Positions 45,896-53,686 of a stretch of DNA of 64,000 nt are shown here, piece by piece (position 1 is the first letter of the stretch; every line of letters begins with the position of its first letter). Origin of the DNA: CAWGMT01 sp963823675 (lineage in GTDB: Bacteria > Planctomycetota > Planctomycetia > Isosphaerales > Isosphaeraceae). The DNA lies in contig CAWGMT010000020.1 in assembly GCA_963823675.1 (NCBI GenBank), positions 124,001-188,000 of the forward strand. The letters run 5' to 3'. A model generated the notes under the pieces. That model saw only the letters and a list, made by a program, of their open reading frames with translations, ran no database searches and was not told where the DNA came from. The position numbers and the translations under genes were made by a program.

Positions 45896-46972
45896 TCAAG
45901 AGCTGACGGACAAACCAACGAACGCTCTCTCGGACTCGGACATCCGCCGTTCATAACAACATCCCGATTCCCACCAGCGGGGACGGCGCTCCCAGATCTG
46001 GCGGACGGGCGTCTCGGTGATGTTGCCGATCGGGTCCATGCACCAGCACGACTTGACGTCGCCGTTGGACTGGATCTGAAGCATTGTGAGCGCCGAACAG
46101 AGGGGCTTTTCGTGGGCGCTGTGTTCCTGGGTCAGGATGAGCAGCTTCTCGGGATCGCGAAAATAGGGAATCATCACCTCGAGCTGGTGCTCCGAATTGG
46201 CAATCGGGAGCCCCGCTCGCTTGAGCTCTATCAGCTCGGCGACTGCGGCCGCGGCCCGCTCGCGATCCTTGGGCCAGGTGGGGCTGTGCTCGAACCAGCG
46301 CGGGTCCTCGGGCGTATTGTAGTTTTGCTCGATCGGCTGGTACCACACCTCCAGCCCGTGGGCTTGCGCATAGCGTGCGATCGCGCTGACGTCGTGCAGG
46401 TTGTGTTCCATGATCACGGTCTTGAGTCGGATGACGTAACCCAGCTTGTGGTCCCGACGCAGGCGGAGGAGCGTCTCGATCGTCGTTTCGACCGCTTCGA
46501 AGAAATGCTCGCGGCCGCGGATCTTGTCATGCGTCGCCCCAATGCCGTCGCACGAAATCGTCACCCGCATGGGATTGCCCATGGCCATTTTCTCGATGCG
46601 CGTCTGGTCCAGCCAGAAGCCGTGGGTCAGGTGCTCGACCAGGAGGCCGACCGCAGAGGCATGGGAAACCACTTCCGGCGCAAAGGGCATCAACAGGGCC
46701 TCGCCGCCAGTGAAGACCACGTGGACCGGCCCGAGCCAGCGTCTCAGGTCTCGCAATGTGGCTTTCCAGTTTTCGACGCTGGGAAGACTCTCCTTGCCCC
46801 GGTTCTTCCAGATGTCGCAGTGGACGCACCGGGCGTTGCAGCGCTCGGTCAAGAGGATTGCGATCTCGGTCGGTTGACAGTGGGACGCCAGGCGGCCGCC
46901 GGCCAATGTCCGCAGCCGGTAATTGACGGCGGAGTGGACCCGCTCGCGGAGTTTTGCGACTTTGGTAGACAT
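45896..46972 (-). CDS. Radical SAM enzyme (SPASM-like)
   Basis: Taken from ATG 46972 (MSTKVAKLRERVHSAVNYRL), giving 358 residues. The radical SAM cluster motif CNARCVHC (C-x3-C-x2-C) lies in IAILLTERCNARCVHCDIWK. It is followed by VVFTGGEALLMPFAPEV (the GGE motif) and VTISCDGIGATHDKIRG. C-terminal cysteines (PLCSALTMLQIQSNGDVKSC, then WCMDPIGN and CCYERR) resemble a SPASM/Twitch auxiliary cluster. Within a glycan cluster it could modify a sugar, lipid or peptide substrate; no precise role is claimed. It overlaps the start region of the downstream GT4 gene. Confidence 0.85.
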   Translation of the reverse strand: MSTKVAKLRERVHSAVNYRLRTLAGGRLASHCQPTEIAILLTERCNARCVHCDIWKNRGKESLPSVENWKATLRDLRRWLGPVHVVFTGGEALLMPFAPEVVSHASAVGLLVEHLTHGFWLDQTRIEKMAMGNPMRVTISCDGIGATHDKIRGREHFFEAVETTIETLLRLRRDHKLGYVIRLKTVIMEHNLHDVSAIARYAQAHGLEVWYQPIEQNYNTPEDPRWFEHSPTWPKDRERAAAAVAELIELKRAGLPIANSEHQLEVMIPYFRDPEKLLILTQEHSAHEKPLCSALTMLQIQSNGDVKSCWCMDPIGNITETPVRQIWERRPRWWESGCCYERRMSESERAFVGLSVSS

Positions 46973-47097
46973 GATTCGATTTCTCAAAGAGGTCAATTGG
47001 GGTGGCTGGGGATGAACCCAGGTCGAGACTCACCAGGGCGGCGGCCGGCGAATTCTCGGTGCGACGATCACGACCCGGAACCGACCGGGGTGGGTGA

Positions 47098-47865
47098 TTA
47101 CTTGACGACGCGAATCGCCAAGAGCGTACCGGGCTGTTGCTTCCGAATGGACCGCTCGTCGATCCCGCGCGCAATCCCCCGCAGCGATCTGGGCAAGTAG
47201 GGGCTCCACTGCCCGACCCTCGAAAAATTGATGAATTCGGTGGAATGAAACGCGTGTGCTAACTGAAGGATCTGGACCGGCGTGTTGGTGCGGTAGTAAG
47301 TTGGGTAGTTTCTGTATCGCCCCGAGTCGGCGGCTCGACCGAGCACAAAATCCATATACATATTCTTGATTCGTAGTCGATCAGCCCACAGCGACAGGTG
47401 GGAAAAGATGTGGCGGGCGTCCACCGTCAGGCCCCAGAAAACCCCACCCGCGACCAGGACTTCGTGCAGCTTGTCCCAGAAGACCTTGGGCCTGCGAAGA
47501 TGCTCGAGTACCATGACGGCGTAGGCAAGATCGATCGACCCGGAAGCCAGGGGCGCCTCTTCGAAGCAGCAGCGAAGCGTTTCCGTGAAGTGATCGCCCA
47601 GGGCGACCGCCGGATCGGGCTCGATCCCGATGAAACGCCCGGCGGCTTCGGCGACCGATCGCTGGAGTTCGACCGAGCCATCCAGTCCCTCGCCGCAGCC
47701 GATGTCCAGGATGGTCGGCTTGCCCCCGATTCGTGCGACATCGGCCAGGATCATGTCGTGGAAGATCCGGTCGCGCCATTCGCCGGACTGGTACCGGGCG
47801 ATGTAAGGGCCCCAGGCTTCGCTGGTCTTCAAGACATCAACCGGGATCGAACGTGAGATTGTCAT
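47098..47865 (-). CDS. Class I SAM-dependent methyltransferase
   Basis: The start is taken at ATG 47865 (MTISRSIPVDVLKTSEAWGP), giving 255 residues. Motif I is visible as TILDIGCGEGLDGSVELQ, followed by acidic residues in FIGIEPDPAV, then the LAYAVMVLEHLRRPKVFWDK and VAGGVFWGLTVDAR segments typical of Methyltransf_11 proteins. It may methylate a sugar or carry out another SAM step in the polysaccharide pathway. The C-terminus (YPTYYRTNTPVQI) is family-specific and not diagnostic. Confidence 0.82.
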   Translation of the reverse strand: MTISRSIPVDVLKTSEAWGPYIARYQSGEWRDRIFHDMILADVARIGGKPTILDIGCGEGLDGSVELQRSVAEAAGRFIGIEPDPAVALGDHFTETLRCCFEEAPLASGSIDLAYAVMVLEHLRRPKVFWDKLHEVLVAGGVFWGLTVDARHIFSHLSLWADRLRIKNMYMDFVLGRAADSGRYRNYPTYYRTNTPVQILQLAHAFHSTEFINFSRVGQWSPYLPRSLRGIARGIDERSIRKQQPGTLLAIRVVK

Positions 47866-48008
47866 TTCGAGAGTCAGGGGAGTCGCCTCCCCTCGCAATT
47901 TCCAGTGGACCGCAAAAGTTCACGCAGCTTCGCTCGTCCCAGCGACCCGTCTGGACCGGGAACGGCCGCAGAAACAGCAGCCGAACCCACCGGCTTCGAC
48001 CGCCCGGT

Positions 48009-48809
48009 CTAGAGCCGCGCTGAGAGCTTTTCGGCGACAATCGCGTTGCCGACGCTCAATGTTGCTGGAAAGCCTAACGAAAACCACAAATGATTGAAAC
48101 CAATGACACCACCTCGTATCCATCCCCGGGGGAATCGATTGATGTCCCAGAACTCGGTGGAGATTCTCCGGCGAACTTCCATCCTCATTGACCCCAATGT
48201 TTGGACAATATATCCGATATCCGCGATACGCACAACGAATGGGTTCCCATCCCGATCCGACCAGAATTCCAGGCCCCCGGGCGTCTCGACCAGTCTCGAC
48301 CTCCTCCGGGAGACCGCGCGAACCAATCCGACCAGGCGGGCTTCGACCGACGAGCGGTTGGTCTCGATGACCACCAGCTTGCCCCCAGGCTTCAACACCC
48401 GGCAAAGCTCGCTCAAGGCCCGTTCCCAATCGGGGATGTGCATCAAGACTCCCCGACAGTGAACAAAATCTAAGGTATTGTCCGCAAAGGAGAGCTGCTC
48501 CAGTTTCTCGGCCTGGAACGAGACCATCCCGTCCAGGCTCTCCCTGGATATCTTCCGCCGCGCTTCATCCAGGATCGTCTCGGAGATATCGACCCCGATG
48601 CATCGCAGGCCGCGCCGGCCGATCCGGGCGGAATGGTCGCCGATTCCGCAGCCGGCGTCGAGAAAGAGGCTCCCCGGCGAGGGATTCATGAGCCCGAGAA
48701 TCCGGTCCATGATCCGATCATTGAACTCGTTCTGGGACCCGCTGGTCCGGTAGACCGACTCCCATTTTTCGTGAATCGCCCGGTCGGCGTAGGTGTTCTT
48801 CAGCTCCAT
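48009..48809 (-). CDS. Class I SAM-dependent methyltransferase
   Basis: Start ATG 48809 (MELKNTYADRAIHEKWESVY) avoids overlap with the GT2 gene that ends at 48853; the same frame is open further upstream but there it reads as antisense-like sequence. It has 266 residues. Motif I FLDAGCGIGDHSARIGRRGL, CIGVDISETILDEARRK, FVHCRGVLMHIPDWERALSE and LKPGGKLVVIETN are textbook UbiE/Methyltransf_11. It lies between GT2 and a second methyltransferase, so it is probably part of glycan decoration. Confidence 0.85.
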   Translation of the reverse strand: MELKNTYADRAIHEKWESVYRTSGSQNEFNDRIMDRILGLMNPSPGSLFLDAGCGIGDHSARIGRRGLRCIGVDISETILDEARRKISRESLDGMVSFQAEKLEQLSFADNTLDFVHCRGVLMHIPDWERALSELCRVLKPGGKLVVIETNRSSVEARLVGLVRAVSRRRSRLVETPGGLEFWSDRDGNPFVVRIADIGYIVQTLGSMRMEVRRRISTEFWDINRFPRGWIRGGVIGFNHLWFSLGFPATLSVGNAIVAEKLSARL

Positions 48810-48852
48810 GATAGCGGCCCTGTCGACATCGATCTTTAGCGTGAGGCGAACT

Positions 48853-50055
48853 TCACGTGTTGGCGGGTTGACCCGGTACGGGGACGACGTACTCGACCCT
48901 GGCCCAGGAGCGGGCGCTGCGGCCACAGGCCCAGACCCAGAAGGCAATCCAGGCGGCGGCGTTGAGTACCAGGAACGAGGCGATCGCCGAGGCCGGCCGG
49001 AACCGCGTGCCCACGGCGGGGTAGGCCCCCGCAATGCCCAGAAGATAGAACGCCAACTGGCCATACAGGGCCGCCCGGAAGAACGTCCCCCCCACGACCG
49101 TGCTCGCAACCAGCATCGCCAGGAGCGCCCAGGGTACCAAGAGCCGGAATGCCCGATGGGACACGAATTGCCACCACAGCCGGTTGCGCCATGGCAGAAG
49201 CGCAAGAGGCATGAGGGTCATCAACTGGAAATTCCCGGCGAGGGTCCGCACCTTGCGGCGGAATTCATCGCGCGCCCGCTCGGGCAATCGGTCGAACGCC
49301 CTGGCGCGCTCCTCGTGGACGACCCGATGCCCGGCCATCGCGACCGCCAGCGGCCAGTACACGTCGTCGAGGATCGTCCCGGCGGGCAGCGTCCTGAAAA
49401 GCCCGCGGCGCACGGCCGCGATGCAGCCCGTGACGCTGACCATTGAATCGAGCCGGCTTTCGGTCAGCCGCAGCCACTTCTCGAACCGCCAGTACAGTCC
49501 GACCCCCTTCATCACGCCAGGCGCCGACTCGAGCACCAGGTCGCCGCTGACGGCACCAACCGAGGGGTCGTCGAACGCGGCCACCAGCCGGTCGAGTGCT
49601 TCGGGAGCCCAGGTCTGCCGGGCGTCGGCGAAGACCAAGATGGGGTGGCGCGCCGCTGCGTGGGCCCGGTTCAGGGCCATGGCCTTGCCCAGCTTCCTGT
49701 CCTGTACCAAGACCCGGACCGGAACCCTGCCATGCGTCGATAACTCCGCTCCGGTCGCGGCAGCCCGCGCCTCCTCGACCGTATGGTCGATCGACCCATC
49801 GGAAACCACAACGACCTCGCCTCCCGCCGGGTGAGCGGCCACGAGACTGACGAGTTCCCGGATCCTGGCGGCAATGCGGGACTCTTCGTTGTGCGCGGCC
49901 AGCACCACCGAGACCGGCAGCGCGCTCGAGCAAGACCCGCTCTGCGCCCGGATGGGCCGAAGCCGCGCCGCAAGCGCCAGGATCATGGGATATCCCACGT
50001 ACGCGTAAAACACAGAGACGCCGGACAGCCAGAAGAGAGCCTCGAGCCAACTCAC
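48853..50055 (-). CDS. Membrane glycosyltransferase family 2
   Basis: The start is chosen as GTG 50055 (VSWLEALFWLSGVSVFYAYV) with AAGG just upstream, because it begins at the first membrane helix; this gives 400 residues. The GT-A domain has VSVVLAAHNEESRIAARIRE, VVVVSDGSIDHTVEEARAAA, the DxD-like VFADARQTWAPEALDRLVAA, VSGDLVLESAPG and the ILDDVYWPLAVAMAGHRVVH (ED-x-D region). Four or more C-terminal membrane spans follow. This architecture matches ExoA/HAS-like processive or membrane GT2 enzymes of exopolysaccharide synthesis. Confidence 0.88.
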   Translation of the reverse strand: MSWLEALFWLSGVSVFYAYVGYPMILALAARLRPIRAQSGSCSSALPVSVVLAAHNEESRIAARIRELVSLVAAHPAGGEVVVVSDGSIDHTVEEARAAATGAELSTHGRVPVRVLVQDRKLGKAMALNRAHAAARHPILVFADARQTWAPEALDRLVAAFDDPSVGAVSGDLVLESAPGVMKGVGLYWRFEKWLRLTESRLDSMVSVTGCIAAVRRGLFRTLPAGTILDDVYWPLAVAMAGHRVVHEERARAFDRLPERARDEFRRKVRTLAGNFQLMTLMPLALLPWRNRLWWQFVSHRAFRLLVPWALLAMLVASTVVGGTFFRAALYGQLAFYLLGIAGAYPAVGTRFRPASAIASFLVLNAAAWIAFWVWACGRSARSWARVEYVVPVPGQPANT

Positions 50056-50170
50056 CTTGTTGCCCCTTCGAAGACGAGGATTCGGCTCGAGGGTCAGAAA
50101 ACGAAGCCCGGAGCCATGCGGAACCATCGTAAGAATTCCGTGCCGTTTGCTGCGCCCAAGTGATCCGTCA

Positions 50171-51136
50171 TTACGGAGAGATCGGTTCGCAGAGAATGTC
50201 GAGATACTCGCGAGAACCGACCGGCGGGGGAAATTCCGTCACCGATCCATTCCCGTGCAGTACAGAGTAACGATAGTCAACCGTCTCGCTGATCATTGAC
50301 GCGACATCGCTTGCTGTCCAGGTCGCGTTTTCAGGGTCGAGAGGCGCGTATTCAAACAGGATCGTGGGGCGATGGGTTGCGATGAAACCGCGAGCCCCCT
50401 TGATAACCTGGGGCTCGAATCCTTCAACATCAATTTTGAGTACGCTCACCTTGCCCAGCGGATACTGTTCACTCAAAGCATCAAGGGTCAGACACGGCAC
50501 CTTGACGGCGTGCGAGTCGGCCGGCATGGCGCCGCCGATTTTGGCCCGAGCGTTGCTCAAACCGGTTTGATTCGGCGTGTAGCACATCTCAAGCTCGTCG
50601 TTCATTTCCCCGATTGCGACCGGTATCAGGCGAATGCGCCGTTACCGGTTGAGTGCGAGTGCGGCAGCGGCGCGCTCTACCGTGCTGGGAATCGGTTCGA
50701 ACGCAATGATGGGGTCGTCGCCTTCGCCAAGTTCTTTTTCAAGTGTCAGGGATAGAACGCATAAGTTGGCGCCCACGTCCAGAATCGTGCCGGGCCGGCG
50801 GCGGTAAGCGTCAGCCAGTGTTCGGATGACGTGCCGGTTGTGTCCTTGATGGTGGAACCAGAAGCTTGTTTCCAGGTCCCGATAGTCTCCCAGGAACCAG
50901 ACACCCGCCCCGTTTCGGACCTTGACCAAAGGCCGGCGAGACGGCCAGAGAGTTCTTACCAACGCGCGGAACCTCGATTTGAACCTACCATCCTGCCAGT
51001 CGGAACAATCATTGACGATGGGGAAAACGATACTTCCCCAGGGACAAACCTGACGCTGGAGTTCCTGGAGGATGCGCTCACAATCACCGGAAGTGAGGTG
51101 CGTCGTGGCGTCTCCTCGAGCGACCTGGTGCAGCAT
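50171..51136 (-). pseudogene. FkbM-family methyltransferase interrupted by an in-frame TAA
   Basis: The N-terminal part (from 51136) ends with GTILDVGANLCVLSLTLEKE, IAFEPIPSTVERAAAALALN, R, then TAA at 50642-50644. The same frame continues without a shift as RRIRLIPVAIGEMNDELEMC, and then has VSVLKIDVEGFEPQVIKGAR and RPTILFEYAP. These halves together form one complete FkbM methyltransferase domain (O-methylation of sugars or polyketide-like groups). The ochre codon means the gene is a pseudogene or carries a base error. TAA excludes selenocysteine. The N-terminal about 60 residues before the domain are unassigned. Confidence 0.7.
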
Positions 51137-51142
51137 TGGGAC

Positions 51143-52546
51143 TCAAAACCGACCTGCGGTCCTCCATGGGGCATGGAAAGGATGTTGGCTCCCCGGGGTT
51201 TCGCACGCCGTTTCGTGCGCGGCTGTTCCAGCCCTGTCCGCGGCGCACGAAACTGGAGCCGGACGCCGCCCCCGGGCGAGGACGTCGAGAATTGCAGCCG
51301 CACCCAACCCACTGAAAATATAGACGAATATCGCCGGCGTAACCTGGTATCGAGCCGTCGCGAACATGAAGAGGAACACCGCCATGTGGCCGGCCACAAG
51401 GACCAGCCAACTGAGCGGGACCACGCCGAGCGTCCCGCCGTTCCAGGCGACGACGATTCCCAGCGCAAAGAAGCCCAGCAATGCCAGATAGCACGCGTAC
51501 CAGACTATTGCGAGCGATCGCGGCACTTCGACGCCCCAGTGATCCCACCACGCAGCAGGGTACCCCCAGAGTGCATTGACGTGGCGTGCCCTGTTGAGTA
51601 GCTGAGTGATCTTGTCGGTCTTGAAGTTGGTCATGCCCAGGGACTTCAGCTTTCGGTTGATCTCCAGAACGTACCGCTCAGCCGGCAGGATGGGAATGCG
51701 ATGAGTGGCCGGCCACACCGGCATCCCCTCGACGACCGGGATCGCCAGGCGATACTCTTGACGGGCCGCGATGACTTCGGGGCTGATGAAATCGACGGGA
51801 ACCCTGCCGGCAAATGCTACTCCCTCGACCGGCACGTGCAGCACGAACGTCCCGTAGACGAGGTAGTTCCGCACGACCCAGGGAGCCATGACGGCGATCT
51901 TTCCCAGGACGGCGGTCGCGCAGAGCGAGAGTCTCGCGAGAACCCTCCGGTTTCTGACCACGAGCACGGGTAAAACCAGCGGGGCCAGGAGATAAGTTGC
52001 CTCGGGCCTGGTCAATCCGGCCGCTCCCCAGACCAGCCCCAGGCCGATCGCGGGCGCGAGCCGAGCCGAGCTGTAAAGCTGCAGGGCCAGCAGGGCTGCC
52101 AGCGCGATCCAGAAGAGCTGGAGCGTTTCGGGTAAAACCAACGTGCAATACACGATCTGGGACGGCGAAAGGGCGAAGAGAAATGCTCCGGCCAGGGCCG
52201 CGCGCTGACCGAAGACCGCATTGGCAATCACGAACAGAAGACCGCACGTGGCCACCGAGACGCCAACCTGGGCCGCCAGAAGCGCAGGGTATCGCGCCCA
52301 GGTCGGGACGACGCTCCACGCCGCCGCGATGAACAGGGGATATCCCGGCGTGCGGAACCAGTTCAGGCGAATCGGCGCCAGGGAGAACCCCTTGCCGGTA
52401 ACGATGCTCTGCGCAATTTCAGCGTAGCCGTCGCCGTGGACCGGGCGCGGTTCTTGCAAATACCAATGAACATACCCCACTCGCCCGGCCAGGCACAGGA
52501 GCAGAATCACGACGAGAATCACCCTGGTTTTCTGGTGCTCGCTCAT
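51143..52546 (-). CDS. Polytopic glycosyltransferase, family 39 / ArnT-like
   Basis: This 467-residue protein has about 10-11 membrane spans. The first periplasmic loop carries the conserved acidic motif HWYLQEPRPVHGDGYAEIAQ, then GKGFSLAPIRLNWFRTPGYP, as in PMT/ArnT glycosyltransferases, whose catalytic Asp/Glu lie there. The TRPEATYLLAPLVLPVLVV region is also family-like. Such enzymes transfer sugars from polyprenyl-phosphate donors on the periplasmic face. The ATG overlaps the preceding GT4 stop as ATGA. The last about 45 residues are basic and probably cytoplasmic. Confidence 0.75.
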   Translation of the reverse strand: MSEHQKTRVILVVILLLCLAGRVGYVHWYLQEPRPVHGDGYAEIAQSIVTGKGFSLAPIRLNWFRTPGYPLFIAAAWSVVPTWARYPALLAAQVGVSVATCGLLFVIANAVFGQRAALAGAFLFALSPSQIVYCTLVLPETLQLFWIALAALLALQLYSSARLAPAIGLGLVWGAAGLTRPEATYLLAPLVLPVLVVRNRRVLARLSLCATAVLGKIAVMAPWVVRNYLVYGTFVLHVPVEGVAFAGRVPVDFISPEVIAARQEYRLAIPVVEGMPVWPATHRIPILPAERYVLEINRKLKSLGMTNFKTDKITQLLNRARHVNALWGYPAAWWDHWGVEVPRSLAIVWYACYLALLGFFALGIVVAWNGGTLGVVPLSWLVLVAGHMAVFLFMFATARYQVTPAIFVYIFSGLGAAAILDVLARGRRPAPVSCAADRAGTAAHETACETPGSQHPFHAPWRTAGRF

Positions 52547-53676
52547 GCTGGCAATTCAACCCTCCGCCCGCTGGCGAGCTCGGCGCAGAGCTGCTCGAAT
52601 CGAACGGCCTGGGCCTCAAAGGTAAACTCGGCGCGGATTCGCGCGCGGCCTCGCCGGCCCATGGTCTTTCGTTCCTCTCCGAGGTTGAGAACATCGAGGA
52701 CCCGCGCCGCCAGCGCGGCCGGATCTCCCGGCGGAACGAGGTAGCCATCAACGCCGTCGGCCACCGCCTCGGGCGTCCCCCCGACGGCCGTCGCCACGAC
52801 CGGAACCCCCGCCGCGTATGACTCGAGCACCACGGTGGGAAGCCCTTCCGTGAATGAAGGCAGCACCGAGAGGTCCCAGTGGGGCAGGAACCGGTCAAGG
52901 TCGTCGCGGAGCCCGGCCAGGATGAACCGCCGCTGGAGCCCGAGCTCCTCGATCCGCCGCCGGATTGGCTCGCGGAGCGGGCCATCGCCAAAGTGGATGA
53001 ACCCGGCTCCCGGGTCGGAGCGAGCCACGATCGCCGCCGCGTCGACGAGCACGCCGAATCCCTTCTCGGGGCTGAGCCGGCCGGCCGAGCCGACGATCCA
53101 CTCGGGTCGCTCGGGAAACATCTCCAAGAGCGCTTCGCGGCCGGCAGGATCGACCCGGTCGAACCGTTCGGCCTGAACGGCGTTGCGGATGACCGACACC
53201 CGGTCGGGACGCACGCCCGCGCGATGCACCTTCTCGGCTTGTCGCTCGGAAACGCAGACCACCCGGTCCATCTTCCGGAGACAGGCCCGATCCAGTGCCT
53301 CGTAGACCCTGACCTTCCAGGTCTCGGCCGTCCAGCCATGCGACATCGCGATCGCCGGCACGCCTGCCCGCCGCGCCGCCAAGAGGCCGACCAGGTCGGC
53401 CTTGTAGCCGTGGCAGCACAGGATGCCGGCATCCAGTTCCCAGAGCCGGCGAGTCACCTCCCGCACCATGGCGGGCAGATGAGGCGTGTCGTGCGTCAGC
53501 GTGATCGTCTCCAGTCCATCCTTCACGAGCCGCCGGCGAAACGCCTCGCTTTTTCCCTTATCGGCGAACAGGAGGAAGGTCGAGCGAGACGGTGGTGCAA
53601 GACTCTGACTCAGCCCAACGACCAATCGCTCCGGGCCACCAAAAAACGGCGACGTCATCAAGTGGGCGACGATCAA
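52543..53676 (-). CDS. Glycosyltransferase family 4
   Basis: The start is taken as TTG 53676 (LIVAHLMTSPFFGGPERLVV) with GAGG 7 bases upstream, 10 bases after the preceding stop; longer in-frame readings overlap the upstream gene. It has 377 residues. The N-terminal FFGGPERLVVGLS is the acceptor-side glycine loop; VIRNAVQAERFDRVD, IVGSAGRLSPEKGFGVLVDA, FIHFGDGPLREP, then LSVLPSFTEGLPTVVLESYA and VATAVGGTPEAVADGVDGYL complete the GT4 profile. It belongs to the glycan operon; the sugar is unknown. Confidence 0.87.
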   Translation of the reverse strand: MIVAHLMTSPFFGGPERLVVGLSQSLAPPSRSTFLLFADKGKSEAFRRRLVKDGLETITLTHDTPHLPAMVREVTRRLWELDAGILCCHGYKADLVGLLAARRAGVPAIAMSHGWTAETWKVRVYEALDRACLRKMDRVVCVSERQAEKVHRAGVRPDRVSVIRNAVQAERFDRVDPAGREALLEMFPERPEWIVGSAGRLSPEKGFGVLVDAAAIVARSDPGAGFIHFGDGPLREPIRRRIEELGLQRRFILAGLRDDLDRFLPHWDLSVLPSFTEGLPTVVLESYAAGVPVVATAVGGTPEAVADGVDGYLVPPGDPAALAARVLDVLNLGEERKTMGRRGRARIRAEFTFEAQAVRFEQLCAELASGRRVELPA

Positions 53677-53686
53677 AGCGTGATCC

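Noticed and set aside
50642..50644. A recoded stop (Sec/Pyl) in the FkbM gene
   Set aside because: The codon is TAA. Selenocysteine uses TGA and pyrrolysine TAG, so a nonsense mutation or base error is simpler.
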